Assembly: GCF_013055795.1 (NCBI RefSeq)
Contig: NZ_JABETO010000007.1
Span: 19,147-83,146 of the forward strand
DNA: 64,000 nucleotides
Source of the DNA: Streptomyces sp. I05A-00742
Lineage (GTDB): Bacteria > Actinomycetota > Actinomycetes > Streptomycetales > Streptomycetaceae
Direction: 5' to 3'
Shown: positions 16,402 through 25,372 of the stretch, in pieces
How positions within the stretch are numbered: the first letter of the stretch is position 1
Layout of the letters: each line of letters starts with the position of its first letter
The notes under the pieces: generated by a model
Database searches by the model: none
Told to the model about the DNA's origin: nothing
What the model saw: the letters and a program-made list of their open reading frames with translations, nothing else
Position numbers and translations under genes: made by a program

Positions 16402-16600
16402 GGGGTGCCCCGGGCCCTCCCCCAGAGGGGGACCCCCAGTCCTCAAACGCCGGACGGGCTGAAGTGTGCGCCCGGGCGCGACAACCAGCCCGTCCGGCGT
16501 TTGAGGACAAGCGGCGAAGCCGCTTTCACGGGGTCCGGGGCAGAGCCCCGGGAAACGGTGAAATGGGGGTGCCCCCTCTGGGGGAGGGCCCGGGGCACCC
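16402..16600. repeat. Intergenic nested inverted repeat, copy C (complete)
   Basis: Begins at the exporter stop codon and ends at the hydrolase stop codon. The outer arms are GGGTGCCCCGGGCCCTCCCC and its complement GGGGAGGGCCCGGGGCACCC. The inner arms are the family sequence CTCAAACGCCGGACGGGCT and its complement. The centre GCGCCCGGGCGC matches copy A. Confidence 0.88.
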
Positions 16601-17449
16601 CTACCCCCCAACCACCCACCTTGCGATCCGCCGCAACAACGGCACCGGCGCAGCCGCCTCCGCATGCCCGAACCCCGGCTCGACCCACAACTCCGTGCAC
16701 GCCGGATCCCCGGCAGCAACCAGCATCCGCGGATGATCCAACGGAAAATACGCATCCCGATCACCGTGCACGATCAACACCCGCCGAGGCGCGATCAACG
16801 GCACCGCCCCCACCGGCGGCACCGGCACCGGATCCCACTCCGCGGAGTGGACCCGGGTCCGCAGGGCCCACCGGGCCACCACCCGCCCGGCCGGCCGCGT
16901 CACGGCCCAGTGCAACCGCCGCATCGGAGCGGTGCCCCGGTAGAACCAGCGGGCGGGAGCGCTCACGGCCACGACCGTGTCGGCGTGTGCCCCTGTGCGC
17001 CCCTCGTGCTCTCGGCCGGTCTCCGGGAGGTAGAGGCCGCCGTGGCGGAGGGCCACGGAGCCGCCCATGGAGAAGCCGACGGTGGCGACCCGCCGGTGCC
17101 CGAGGCGGCGGGCCCAGCCGACGGCGGCGGCGAGGTCGAGCACCTCGCGGTCGCCGACCGTGGAGTGCCCGCCGGACCGGCCGTGCCCCCGGAAGGAGAA
17201 GGTGATCACGGCGGTGTGCTGGGCGAAGACGGCGGCGGCACGGCGCAGGGCGGGCCGGTCGAGGGCGCCGGTGAAGCCGTGGGCGAGCACGACGGCGGGG
17301 GGCCGGGGGCCCGTGCCGGGCGGTGGGCCCGGCTCGTAGGCCGCCTCGACGGGCACGCCGTCGGCTGTCAAGAGGACGATGCGATGACCACCCGAAGTGA
17401 TCGACGAAACACAAGATCGGGCAAAGTCGCCGGAGCCCGGGAAAGTCAT
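16601..17449 (-). CDS. Alpha/beta hydrolase
   Basis: A 282-residue hydrolase. The catalytic triad can be placed: Ser in GFSMGG, Asp in HGDRDAYF and His in GFGHAEAA. The oxyanion region is VLAHGFTGALD. It lacks a clear signal peptide, so it is probably cytoplasmic. The ATG at 17449 gives MTFPGSGDFARS; a later start nearer ITSGGHRIVLL is also possible because the first 20 residues do not look like part of the fold. Substrate unknown. Confidence 0.8.
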   Translation of the reverse strand: MTFPGSGDFARSCVSSITSGGHRIVLLTADGVPVEAAYEPGPPPGTGPRPPAVVLAHGFTGALDRPALRRAAAVFAQHTAVITFSFRGHGRSGGHSTVGDREVLDLAAAVGWARRLGHRRVATVGFSMGGSVALRHGGLYLPETGREHEGRTGAHADTVVAVSAPARWFYRGTAPMRRLHWAVTRPAGRVVARWALRTRVHSAEWDPVPVPPVGAVPLIAPRRVLIVHGDRDAYFPLDHPRMLVAAGDPACTELWVEPGFGHAEAAAPVPLLRRIARWVVGG

Positions 17450-17635
17450 GTGGGTTATTCTGCTGCGCAGAGAGGATCCGGGCAGAGTCGCCCCCGGGTC
17501 CTTTTGTGCATTCGGACGTGCGGTACCGCGCGTACGACCGGGCGCACGCGTGCTTCCGGGCGCGCACCCGCACACTCCCCCAGCACCACGCCTGGGTGGT
17601 ACCCCCGTCGCAGGGACCGAGGAGGAACCGACGCC

Positions 17636-17740
17636 ATGGGCGAGCGAAGCGCGCACGACAGGACGAACGGCAGGACGGACGGCAGGACGGACGGCAGGCC
17701 GGGGGACGGACCGGGCAACCGGGCGGGTGACCGCCGATGA
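17636..17740 (+). CDS. 34-residue upstream ORF coupled to glnR
   Basis: A short ORF starting [20 protein letters not shown], rich in Arg, Asp and Gly, behind a good GGAGGA ribosome-binding site. Its TGA overlaps the glnR ATG (ATGA), whereas glnR itself has only a weak Shine-Dalgarno sequence. Translation of this ORF may therefore deliver ribosomes to glnR. The middle of the ORF is a 12-base tandem repeat. Whether the peptide itself has a role is unknown. Confidence 0.55.
   Translation: MGERSAHDRTNGRTDGRTDGRPGDGPGNRAGDRR
17660..17695. repeat. 12-base tandem repeat inside the glnR upstream ORF
   Basis: Three copies of AGGACGGACGGC (the first with one change), encoding RTDG-type repeats in frame. 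Copy-number changes would keep the frame. Confidence 0.85.
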
Positions 17741-18558
17741 GCTCTCTCCTGCTGCTGACCAACGCCCTCCAGCCGTCCGCCGAGGTCCTGCCCGCGCTCG
17801 GGCTGCTGCTGCACAGCGTGCGCGTGGCCCCGGCGGAGGGACCCGCCCTGGTGGACGTCCCGGGGGCCGACGTCATACTGATCGACGGTCGGCGCGACCT
17901 GCCGCACATCCGCAGCCTCTGCCAGCTGCTGCGGTCCACGGGCCCCGGCTGTCCGCTGCTGCTCGTGGTCACCGAGGGCGGCCTGGCCGCCGTCACCGCC
18001 GACTGGGGAGTGGACGACGTCCTCCTCGACACCGCGGGTCCCGCCGAGGTGGAGGCGCGGCTGCGGCTGGCGATGGGCCGGCAGCAGATCTCGTCGGACG
18101 ACAGCCCCATGGAGATCCGCACCGGCGACCTCTCGGTCGACGAGGCGACGTACAGCGCCAAGCTCAAGGGCCGGGTGCTGGACCTGACCTTCAAGGAGTT
18201 CGAGCTGCTGAAGTACCTCGCCCAGCATCCGGGGCGGGTCTTCACCCGGGCGCAGCTCCTCCAGGAGGTCTGGGGGTACGACTATTTCGGCGGCACCCGG
18301 ACCGTGGACGTCCATGTGCGGCGGCTGCGGGCGAAGCTGGGGCCCGAGCACGAGTCGTTGATCGGGACCGTCCGGAACGTCGGTTACCGCTTCGTCCTGC
18401 CGGAGAAACCGGAGAAACAAGAGAAACAGGAGAAAAGCGAGAAGGCGGACCCCGCCGACCGGGCGCCCGGGCGGGCGGAGGAACCGCGGGCCCAGGACCC
18501 CGCCGCCGGGGCGGGAGCCCCCGGCCGAACAAAGAGTCCGCGACCGGCCAAACGGTAG
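17737..18558 (+). CDS. glnR: Nitrogen-metabolism response regulator GlnR
   Basis: A 273-residue orphan OmpR-type regulator, the global activator/repressor of nitrogen assimilation in Streptomyces (glnA, glnII, amtB, nirB). The atypical receiver domain starts [14 protein letters not shown] and keeps Asp50 but lacks the usual acidic pocket. GlnR is known to work as a dimer without normal phosphorylation. The DNA-binding winged helix spans about 130-225 ([20 protein letters not shown]). A charged, low-complexity tail of about 45 residues follows. No sensor kinase is adjacent, as expected. Confidence 0.93.
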   Translation: MSSLLLLTNALQPSAEVLPALGLLLHSVRVAPAEGPALVDVPGADVILIDGRRDLPHIRSLCQLLRSTGPGCPLLLVVTEGGLAAVTADWGVDDVLLDTAGPAEVEARLRLAMGRQQISSDDSPMEIRTGDLSVDEATYSAKLKGRVLDLTFKEFELLKYLAQHPGRVFTRAQLLQEVWGYDYFGGTRTVDVHVRRLRAKLGPEHESLIGTVRNVGYRFVLPEKPEKQEKQEKSEKADPADRAPGRAEEPRAQDPAAGAGAPGRTKSPRPAKR

Positions 18559-18569
18559 GTGGACCCGCG

Positions 18570-18575
18570 TAGACT
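18570..18575 (+). promoter_or_regulatory. -10 box TAGACT of the LacI-family gene
   Basis: TAGACT, seven bases, then GTG 18583. It begins 11 bases after the glnR stop codon, so the regulator need not depend on glnR transcription. Confidence 0.6.
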
Positions 18576-18582
18576 GCCGCGC

Positions 18583-19629
18583 GTGGCCAAGGTGACGCGG
18601 GACGATGTGGCGAGACTGGCGGGGACATCCACCGCGGTGGTCAGTTACGTCATCAACAACGGACCGCGCCCGGTGGCACCGGCGACGCGGGAGCGGGTGC
18701 TGGCCGCGATCAAGGAGCTGGGCTACCGGCCCGACCGGGTGGCCCAGGCGATGGCCTCCCGGCGGACGGACCTCATAGGCCTGATCGTCCCGGACGCCCG
18801 CCAGCCCTTCTTCGCGGAGATGGCGCACGCGGTCGAACAGGCCGCGGCGGAGCGCGGCAAGATGGTCCTGGTCGGGAACTCCGACTACCTCGACGAACGC
18901 GAAGTGCACTATCTGCGGGCCTTCCTGGGGATGCGGGTCTCCGGCCTGATCCTGATCAGCCAGGGTCCGAGCGAGCACGCCGCCATAGAGATCGACGCGT
19001 GGGACGCGCGCGTGGTCCTCATGCACCGCAGGCCCGACGCGATCGACGACGTCGCCGTGGTGACGGACGACATCGGCGGCGCCCAGCTCGCCACCCGCCA
19101 CCTCCTCGAACACGGCCACCCCTACGTCGCCTGCCTCGGCGGCACCGAGCACACCCCGGCCGTCGGCGACCCCGTCACCGACCACGTCGAGGGCTGGCGC
19201 CGGGCCATGCGCGAGGCCGGTAAATCCACCGAGGGCCGCCTCTTCCACGCGCCCTACAACCGCTACGACGCCTACAAGGTCGCCCTGGACCTGCTGGCCG
19301 GCCCCGACCGCCCGCCCGCCGTCGTCTGCGCGACGGACGACCAGGCGATCGGCGTCCTGCGCGCGGCCCGGGAGCTGCGCATCGACGTCCCCGGCGAGCT
19401 GGCCGTCGCCGGCTTCGACGACGTCAAGGAAGCGGCCCTCACCGACCCGCCCCTGACCACGGTGGCCTCCGACCGGCAGGCGATGGCCCGGTCGGCGGTC
19501 GACCTGGTGCTGGACGACGGGCTGCGGTTCGCGGGGACGCGGCGGGAGCGGCTGAAGCAGTTCCCCTCGGCGCTGGTCATCCGGCGGTCGTGCGGGTGCG
19601 GCGGGGACCAGGGGACGTCCTCGTCCTGA
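18583..19629 (+). CDS. LacI-family transcriptional regulator
   Basis: A 348-residue regulator. The N-terminal helix-turn-helix reads [20 protein letters not shown] and is followed by a hinge at [18 protein letters not shown] and a periplasmic-binding-protein-like effector domain. It ends in the cysteine-containing SCGCGGDQ. The GTG at 18583 is preferred over an in-frame ATG at 18559 because it follows the -10 box directly. The effector is unknown; no sugar operon is adjacent. Confidence 0.88.
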   Translation: MAKVTRDDVARLAGTSTAVVSYVINNGPRPVAPATRERVLAAIKELGYRPDRVAQAMASRRTDLIGLIVPDARQPFFAEMAHAVEQAAAERGKMVLVGNSDYLDEREVHYLRAFLGMRVSGLILISQGPSEHAAIEIDAWDARVVLMHRRPDAIDDVAVVTDDIGGAQLATRHLLEHGHPYVACLGGTEHTPAVGDPVTDHVEGWRRAMREAGKSTEGRLFHAPYNRYDAYKVALDLLAGPDRPPAVVCATDDQAIGVLRAARELRIDVPGELAVAGFDDVKEAALTDPPLTTVASDRQAMARSAVDLVLDDGLRFAGTRRERLKQFPSALVIRRSCGCGGDQGTSSS

Positions 19630-19692
19630 GCGACGGGAGCGACGGGTGGGCCCGGCGCCCGGCGCGCGATATGCGGTGGTGCCCCTCCCGCC

Positions 19693-20871
19693 TCATGGCC
19701 GCAGCCTCGCCTGAACCAGCGCCCGTGTGCCGTCCGTGCGCCAGTCGGTCCCGGTCGCGTCCAGCTCCTTCGCCGTCTCCGCGTCGAGGCCCACGACCAC
19801 GTCCGACTTGAGGGTGCGCAGCGCGACGAGCGAGCTCGGCACCCCGGACACCGCGTCGGCGAACGGACGGGTGGCGGGCCATGCGCGATCGCCCACCAGG
19901 CGGCGGTAGTTGAGGTCGCCCTTGAAGACGAGGAGCCCGGCCGCGGCGAGGGCCGCCCGCAGGTCGGCGGGCATCTCGTCGAAGGTCGAGGGCGAGCAGT
20001 AGAACTCGTGGGTGGCGAGGCGCAGCCGTCCCCCGGCCGCCGCTTCCCGGAGGCGGCGGGCCGCCTTTCCCGCCGCGCCGGAGAAGGCGGCGATGCGCAG
20101 CAGGCAGTCCCGTACGTCGGCGGCGGTCGCGTCGGAGACGTAGTAGGGGAGCGGTTTGACGTGCAGGACGACCGCGTCGGCCCGTCCGGTGGCCAGGAGG
20201 TGGTCGGCGAGCAGCAGGTCGGCGAGGAGCTCGCGGCCGGCGTTGTCGAGGATCATGTGGACGTCGCCGGGCGGGCGTTCGCCGATGTGGCGCCAGAGGG
20301 CGGCGGTGTCGTCCGCGAGGAGGGGCAGGTCCGTGGCGTCGGTGGTGGCCTGGACGAGCTGGAAGCCCAGGTCGGCGCGGTTGCCGTAGAGGGCGGCCAG
20401 GATCAGGGCATGAAAGGTCTCGGCGGGGGACGCGTCGGCCAGTCCGTCCCGCCAGGCCGTCTCGGCCTCCAGTCCCGGGTCGGCCAGCTCGGCCGCCTTC
20501 ATGGGGGCGAACGGGTCGACCCCCTGCCAGGGGCCGGGGACGAAGTGGTCGACGCACTCCAGCAGGCGCAGGTAGAAGTAGCTCTCCGCCCAGAGGAACG
20601 GTGCCTCGTGCCACGGCCGGCCGACGTACCGGTGGCCCCGGGCCGCCCACGGGACGTGCGCGGCGGTCTCCGGGGCCGGGGACCGGACCGTGCCGCTCCG
20701 CGACTCCTCCAGCAGGGCGTCGAGCCGGGCCCGCTGCTCCGGCGTGTAGGGGTTGCTCTCGCACAGCCGCCGGACGAGGGCGGGGTGGCGTTCGTGGAAG
20801 ACCCCCCAGCCGAACCCGTCGGGGTCGGCGATGCCGTAGGCGGGAGCCGTCCCACTCGTGCTCGTCGTCAT
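19693..20871 (-). CDS. ARMT1/DUF89-family damage-control phosphatase
   Basis: A 392-residue protein of the DUF89 family, metal-dependent phosphatases that remove harmful phosphorylated metabolites. The metal and substrate motifs are visible: ILDNAGRELLADLLLADHLL (Asp and Asn), LLVFKGDLNYRRLVGD and LRTLKSDVVVGL. Length fits the ARMT1 group. The ATG is at 20871, divergent from the protease gene across 274 bases. Confidence 0.85.
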   Translation of the reverse strand: MTTSTSGTAPAYGIADPDGFGWGVFHERHPALVRRLCESNPYTPEQRARLDALLEESRSGTVRSPAPETAAHVPWAARGHRYVGRPWHEAPFLWAESYFYLRLLECVDHFVPGPWQGVDPFAPMKAAELADPGLEAETAWRDGLADASPAETFHALILAALYGNRADLGFQLVQATTDATDLPLLADDTAALWRHIGERPPGDVHMILDNAGRELLADLLLADHLLATGRADAVVLHVKPLPYYVSDATAADVRDCLLRIAAFSGAAGKAARRLREAAAGGRLRLATHEFYCSPSTFDEMPADLRAALAAAGLLVFKGDLNYRRLVGDRAWPATRPFADAVSGVPSSLVALRTLKSDVVVGLDAETAKELDATGTDWRTDGTRALVQARLRP

Positions 20872-21112
20872 CGTCGCTCCCTCGGTGTCGTGTGCGTGGG
20901 GGAGCCGTCACCTGCCCGGTGGCGGCTCCGCCCCTCCTCTCCCAGGATGCCCGCCGGTTCGCGCCCGTATCGCCCGTTCAGCCCAGACGGAACCCTGTCA
21001 GGGGCGCTCGGGGATGGCCTTGCGCTCCTGGGCGCCCACCGGGCAGCCGGGCCGTCGGGGCCTTTATACGGACCGCACGCCCTTCTGGCGGGCTTCTCAG
21101 CGCTCACTCAGA

Positions 21113-21128
21113 CTGTTCTCATGAACAG
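21113..21128. promoter_or_regulatory. Palindrome upstream of the HtrA-like protease gene
   Basis: CTGTTC-TCAT-GAACAG, perfect six-base arms, 18 bases before the protease ATG and just ahead of its GGGAGGA site. It may be an operator, for instance for the nearby two-component system. Confidence 0.45.
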
Positions 21129-21145
21129 GGAGGACAGTCATTCAT

Positions 21146-22285
21146 ATGACGACGGAGAACCCCCGCCCGAGCGGTCACCAGCACCCTGAGTCCCCCTACG
21201 GGTACCCGGCCCCGCCGGCCCACCCGCCGCAGGGCCCGGTCAGCACGCCGGACGGCTCGACGGTCTGGCCCGGTGGCGTGCACCGCACCGGCGTGCACGG
21301 CACCAGCGCGTACGGCACGGGTGCGTACAGCGGCGGCAACGGAGGCCACGGCGGGTATGCCGGCTTCGGCGCCCCCACCCCCGCCCCCGCCCCTGCCCCC
21401 GAACCCCGGCACCGCCGCCGGGGCGCCCGTACCCTCATCGCGACCTGCGCGCTCGTCGCGGCCCTGGTCGGCGGCGGTTCCGCCGCGCTCGTCTCCGGGC
21501 TGACGGGGAGCGGCGACGCAGGCAGCAGCCCGACTCCGGTGCAGAACGCGTCCTCCCGGAGCGCCGGCGTGACCGCCGTGGCGCAGGCGGTCAGCCCCAG
21601 CATCGTGGAGATCAAGGCGGCCACCTCCGGCGGCCGGTCCACCGGCTCCGGCGTGATCGTCGGCGCGAACGGCGAGGTGATCACCAACAACCACGTCGTC
21701 GCCGGCGCGGACACCGTCCAGGTCACCCTCCACGACGGCTCGACGAAGAACGCCAAGGTGGTCGGCACCGATCCGGGCAAGGACCTCGCCCTCATCAAGA
21801 TCGAGGGAGCGAGCGGCCTCAAGCCCGCCAAGCTCGGCGACTCAAGCAAGCTCCAGGTCGGCGACCAGGTCGTCGCCATCGGCTCGCCCGAGGGCCTGAC
21901 CGGCACCGTCACCAGCGGCATCGTCTCCGCTCTCAACCGCCCGGTCACCGTCCCCAAGGAGCAGGGCGACCGGCAGCAGCGGGACAGCGGCGAACCCCAG
22001 TGGCCGTTCGAGTTCGGCGGCAACCAGTACAACGGCGACACCGGCTCGTCCAAGACCACCTACAAGGCGATCCAGACCGACGCCTCCCTCAACCCCGGCA
22101 ACTCCGGCGGCGCCCTCATCAATATGAACGGCGAGATCGTCGGCATCAACTCGGCCATGTTCGCGCCCGGTTCGGGCGGCGGCTCGGCCGACACCGCCGG
22201 CAGCGTCGGCCTCGGCTTCGCCATCCCGGTCAACGACGTCAAGGCCGACCTGGCCGGTCTCCGCACGGGCGGCAGTGGCGACTGA
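21146..22285 (+). CDS. HtrA-like trypsin-family serine protease without PDZ domain
   Basis: A 379-residue membrane-anchored protease. A Pro/Gly/Tyr-rich cytoplasmic segment (1-92) precedes one transmembrane helix (about 93-118). The trypsin-like domain has His183 (NNHVVAG), Asp213 (KDLALIKI) and Ser320 (NPGNSGGAL). The protein ends directly after the protease domain, so the PDZ domain typical of DegP is missing. The stop codon falls inside a tandem-repeat array, and the frame stays open for about 68 further codons. A two-component system follows, recalling the mycobacterial pepD-mprAB grouping. Confidence 0.87.
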   Translation: MTTENPRPSGHQHPESPYGYPAPPAHPPQGPVSTPDGSTVWPGGVHRTGVHGTSAYGTGAYSGGNGGHGGYAGFGAPTPAPAPAPEPRHRRRGARTLIATCALVAALVGGGSAALVSGLTGSGDAGSSPTPVQNASSRSAGVTAVAQAVSPSIVEIKAATSGGRSTGSGVIVGANGEVITNNHVVAGADTVQVTLHDGSTKNAKVVGTDPGKDLALIKIEGASGLKPAKLGDSSKLQVGDQVVAIGSPEGLTGTVTSGIVSALNRPVTVPKEQGDRQQRDSGEPQWPFEFGGNQYNGDTGSSKTTYKAIQTDASLNPGNSGGALINMNGEIVGINSAMFAPGSGGGSADTAGSVGLGFAIPVNDVKADLAGLRTGGSGD

Positions 22286-22411
22286 ACCAGTAGCAGCGAC
22301 CAAGCGGTAGTAGTGACTGAACCGGCAGCAGCGACCGAAGCGGTAGTGGTGACTGAAGCGGCAGCAGCGACCGAAGCGGCAGCGGCAACTGAAGCAGCAC
22401 CGGCGACCGAG
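22270..22411. repeat. 18-base tandem repeat overlapping the protease stop codon
   Basis: Eight imperfect units of the type GAAGCGGCAGCAGCGACC; one unit is 17 bases long. The array covers the last five protease codons, its TGA and the following 126 bases. Beyond the stop, the same frame would encode repeats of the EAAAAT type. Confidence 0.85.
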
Positions 22412-22500
22412 CCGCGTGGGAAGCTGAGGTGCCGACGGACCGGCCGCCGGCCGCCGGCCGCCGAGGTGACAGCCGACCGGAAGAACACGTGAGGAAGTCG

Positions 22501-23226
22501 ATGAGCTCCGCCGACCCGTCCGCGCCCGCCCGCATCCTGGTCGTGGACGACGAACCCGCCGTCCGCGAGGCCCTCCGCCGCAGCCTCGCCTTCGAGGGCT
22601 ACGGAACGGAACTGGCCGTCGACGGCCTGGACGCGCTCGCCAAGGTCGGCGCGTACGAGCCCGAACTGATCGTCCTCGACGTGCTGATGCCCCGCATGGA
22701 CGGCCTCACCGCCGCCCGCCGGCTGCGCGCCTCCGGCGTCACCACCCCCATCCTCATGCTCACGGCCCGCGACACCGTCGGCGACCGCGTCACCGGCCTC
22801 GACGCCGGCGCGGACGACTACCTCGTCAAGCCGTTCGAGCTCGACGAGCTCTTCGCCCGGATCCGCGCCCTGCTCCGCCGCAGCTCCTACGCGGCGCCCG
22901 CCGCCCCCGAGGAGCCGCACGTCCTCACCTTCGCCGACCTGCGCATGGACCTCGCCACCCGGGAGGTCACGCGCGGCCCCCGCCACGTCGAGCTCACCCG
23001 CACCGAGTTCACCCTCCTCGAACTGTTCCTCGCGCACCCGCGCCAGGTGCTCACCCGCGAGCAGATCCTCAAGCACGTCTGGGGCTTCGAGTTCGAGCCG
23101 TCCTCCAACTCCCTGGACGTCTACGTGATGTACCTGCGCCGTAAGACCGAGGCCGGCGGCGAACCCCGCCTCGTCCACACCGTGCGCGGTGTCGGCTACG
23201 TCCTCCGGGCGGACGGCGGCGAATGA
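22501..23226 (+). CDS. OmpR-family response regulator (MprA-like)
   Basis: A 241-residue two-domain regulator. The receiver has the acidic pair in VVDDEP, the phosphoacceptor Asp60 (LIVLDVLMP) and the conserved Lys in LVKPFE. The winged-helix domain ends [20 protein letters not shown]. The ATG at 22501 has GAGGAAG six bases upstream; an in-frame start at 22429 is less likely. The stop overlaps the kinase start (ATGA). By neighbourhood with an HtrA-like protease it probably responds to envelope stress; this is inferred. Confidence 0.9.
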   Translation: MSSADPSAPARILVVDDEPAVREALRRSLAFEGYGTELAVDGLDALAKVGAYEPELIVLDVLMPRMDGLTAARRLRASGVTTPILMLTARDTVGDRVTGLDAGADDYLVKPFELDELFARIRALLRRSSYAAPAAPEEPHVLTFADLRMDLATREVTRGPRHVELTRTEFTLLELFLAHPRQVLTREQILKHVWGFEFEPSSNSLDVYVMYLRRKTEAGGEPRLVHTVRGVGYVLRADGGE

Positions 23227-24620
23227 TCGAGCGCTTCCGCCGGCTGCCCCTCCGCTCCCGGCTCGCCCTGCTGACGGCCGCGGCCGTCGCCGTCGCCGTC
23301 GCCGTGGCGGCCGGAGCCTGCTGGATACTCACCAAGGAGCAGCTCGAAAAACAGCGGGACACCACGCTGACCAGCCAGAAGGTCGCCGACGACTATGTAC
23401 GGAGCCTGCTGGACCACTGCGGCGCCCGCGTCCCCGACAAGCTCGTCTCCCCGTCCCCGTACACCATCCAGGCCGTCACCGCGGACGGCGCGGTCTGCAC
23501 CCAGCTCGGCCGGTCCCCGATCCGCGTCGACGTCCAGGACTTCGCCGTCGCCACCGGCCGGCGCACCGACGCCCTGCACAACGCCCGCGCCCAGGACGGC
23601 ACCGAGATGCGCGTCGCCACCTCCCCGGTGGCCGGCGGGCTCGCCGTGATGATCGCCCAGCCCGTGAGCGACATCGACCGGCCCATGAACGCGCTCGCCA
23701 TCGTCCTCGTCGTCACCGCCGGGATCGGCGTCCTCGGCGCCGCCGCCATCGGCCTCGTCGTCGCCCGCGCCGCCCTGCGCCCGGTCGACCAGCTCACCGG
23801 CGCCGTCGAACACATCGCCCGCACCGAGGACCTGGCCGTCCGCATCCCCGCCGAGGGCGAGGACGAGATCGCCCGCCTCTCCCGCTCCTTCAATTCCATG
23901 ACGGCCGCCCTCGCCTCCTCCCGCGACCGCCAGCAGCAGCTCATCGCCGACGCGGGACACGAACTGCGCACCCCGCTCACCTCGCTGCGCACCAACATCG
24001 ACCTGCTCGTCCGCAGCGAGGAGACCGGCCGCGCCATCCCGCCCGAGGACCGCAAGGCCCTCCTCGCCAGCGTCAAGGCCCAGATGACCGAACTCGCCGA
24101 TCTCATCGGCGACCTCCAGGAGCTCTCCCGCCCCGACAGCGCCCCCGGCAGCACCCCGGTGCAGGTCATCGGCCTCCACGAGGCCGCGGGCAAGGCGGTG
24201 GAACGCGCCCGGCTGCGCGCCACGGGCCTGACCGTGACCGCCGAGCTCGACCCCTGGTACGTCCGCGGCGAGGCACCCGCCCTGGAGCGGGCCGTCGTCA
24301 ACCTCCTCGACAACGCGGTCAAGTTCAGCCCGCCCGGCGGCACGGTCGAGGTCCGGCTGTCCGGCGGTGAACTCACCGTCCGCGACCACGGCCCCGGCAT
24401 CCCCGCCGACGAACTCCCCCACGTCTTCGACCGTTTCTGGCGCTCCCCCTCCGCCCGCGGCCTCCCCGGCAGCGGCCTCGGCCTCTCCATCGTCGCCCGC
24501 ACCGTCCGCCGCTCCGGCGGCGAAGTCACCCTCCGCCCGGCGGAGGACGGCGGCACCATCGCGAGCGTCCGGCTGCCGGGGGCGTCGGTGGAGCCGCCGG
24601 CGGGGATGCCGGGGGTGTGA
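23223..24620 (+). CDS. Sensor histidine kinase (MprB-like)
   Basis: A 465-residue kinase with two membrane helices (about 15-38 and 158-180) enclosing an extracytoplasmic sensor domain. The sensor contains two cysteines (CGAR and CTQLG) that might form a disulfide. A HAMP linker follows, then the H-box [13 protein letters not shown] with His246, the N-box [10 protein letters not shown] and the G-boxes DHGPGIP and GSGLGLSI. It is the partner of the preceding regulator, with translational coupling. Confidence 0.9.
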   Translation: MIERFRRLPLRSRLALLTAAAVAVAVAVAAGACWILTKEQLEKQRDTTLTSQKVADDYVRSLLDHCGARVPDKLVSPSPYTIQAVTADGAVCTQLGRSPIRVDVQDFAVATGRRTDALHNARAQDGTEMRVATSPVAGGLAVMIAQPVSDIDRPMNALAIVLVVTAGIGVLGAAAIGLVVARAALRPVDQLTGAVEHIARTEDLAVRIPAEGEDEIARLSRSFNSMTAALASSRDRQQQLIADAGHELRTPLTSLRTNIDLLVRSEETGRAIPPEDRKALLASVKAQMTELADLIGDLQELSRPDSAPGSTPVQVIGLHEAAGKAVERARLRATGLTVTAELDPWYVRGEAPALERAVVNLLDNAVKFSPPGGTVEVRLSGGELTVRDHGPGIPADELPHVFDRFWRSPSARGLPGSGLGLSIVARTVRRSGGEVTLRPAEDGGTIASVRLPGASVEPPAGMPGV

Positions 24621-24704
24621 GGGGGCGTCCCTGTGCGGAGAAAGCGCGCATGGGCCGGCGCCGGAAAGCGGCACGGCGCCTGCCACTCCGTAGCGGGACG
24701 GACC

Positions 24705-25229
24705 TCAGTCGTCGGCCGCGACGAGAAGCGTCAGGAGTCCCGCCGAGCGGTCGATCAGGACGAACTCGTGGAAGTCGATCTGCACGCCGCCCCAGTCGTG
24801 GAAGGCGTCGTCGCCCAGGTCGGGCAGGTGATGCAGGCTGCTCGCGGCGGTGACGCGGTCGAAGACCTCCCGCCGCAGGTCGGCCTCCAGGGTGTCCGGC
24901 ACCTCCCCGAACTGGTCCGTCCACGTGCGGAGGACGCGTACGGCATCCTCCTCGCCGACGGGTTCGTACGCCTCGGGGGACACCCGGGCCAGCCAGTAGG
25001 GGCCGTGCCGGGTTCCCTGCGGGTCCACGCCGCCGCCGGCGTAGTCGTCGCGGAACTGCTCGTGCCGGACGAGGGCGGCGAGGAGGGCGGCGTCGGTGGT
25101 GGCCGGGGCCGTCTGCGGAGGGAACCGCAGGTGCTTGATGTCGACCCACCGGCGGGCGTACGCGCTCGGCCTGCGGAACGGGTAGTCCGCGAAGTTGATG
25201 AAGGTGCTGTCCTGGTGGGCGAGTGACAT
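24705..25229 (-). CDS. Hypothetical protein, not recognised
   Basis: A 174-residue soluble protein (MSLAHQDSTFINFADYPFRR) with no signal peptide, helix or motif that I recognise. It is rich in acidic residues and Trp/His, with a C-terminal segment DFHEFVLIDRSAGLLTLLVA that looks like a hydrophobic core strand pair. The ATG at 25229 was used; an upstream in-frame ATG at 25247 would add six residues. It is convergent with the sensor kinase and divergent from the MMPL gene, at the start of an accessory region. Confidence 0.55.
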   Translation of the reverse strand: MSLAHQDSTFINFADYPFRRPSAYARRWVDIKHLRFPPQTAPATTDAALLAALVRHEQFRDDYAGGGVDPQGTRHGPYWLARVSPEAYEPVGEEDAVRVLRTWTDQFGEVPDTLEADLRREVFDRVTAASSLHHLPDLGDDAFHDWGGVQIDFHEFVLIDRSAGLLTLLVAADD

Positions 25230-25372
25230 GTCCACAATGTTCCACATGTCGGTCGACTCTCCGCGGCCGGGGCGAGGTCACTCGTTCACCGGCACCGGCG
25301 CGCTCTGCCGACGCGCGCGGCTTTTACTGTCCTTGGGGCTGGAGAAAGCCGATCGCTGGAAGGCGTGTGCCC

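Noticed and set aside
22283..22285. Selenocysteine at the in-frame TGA of the protease
   Set aside because: There is no SECIS-like structure and no selenoprotein family match; the following frame is only a tandem repeat.
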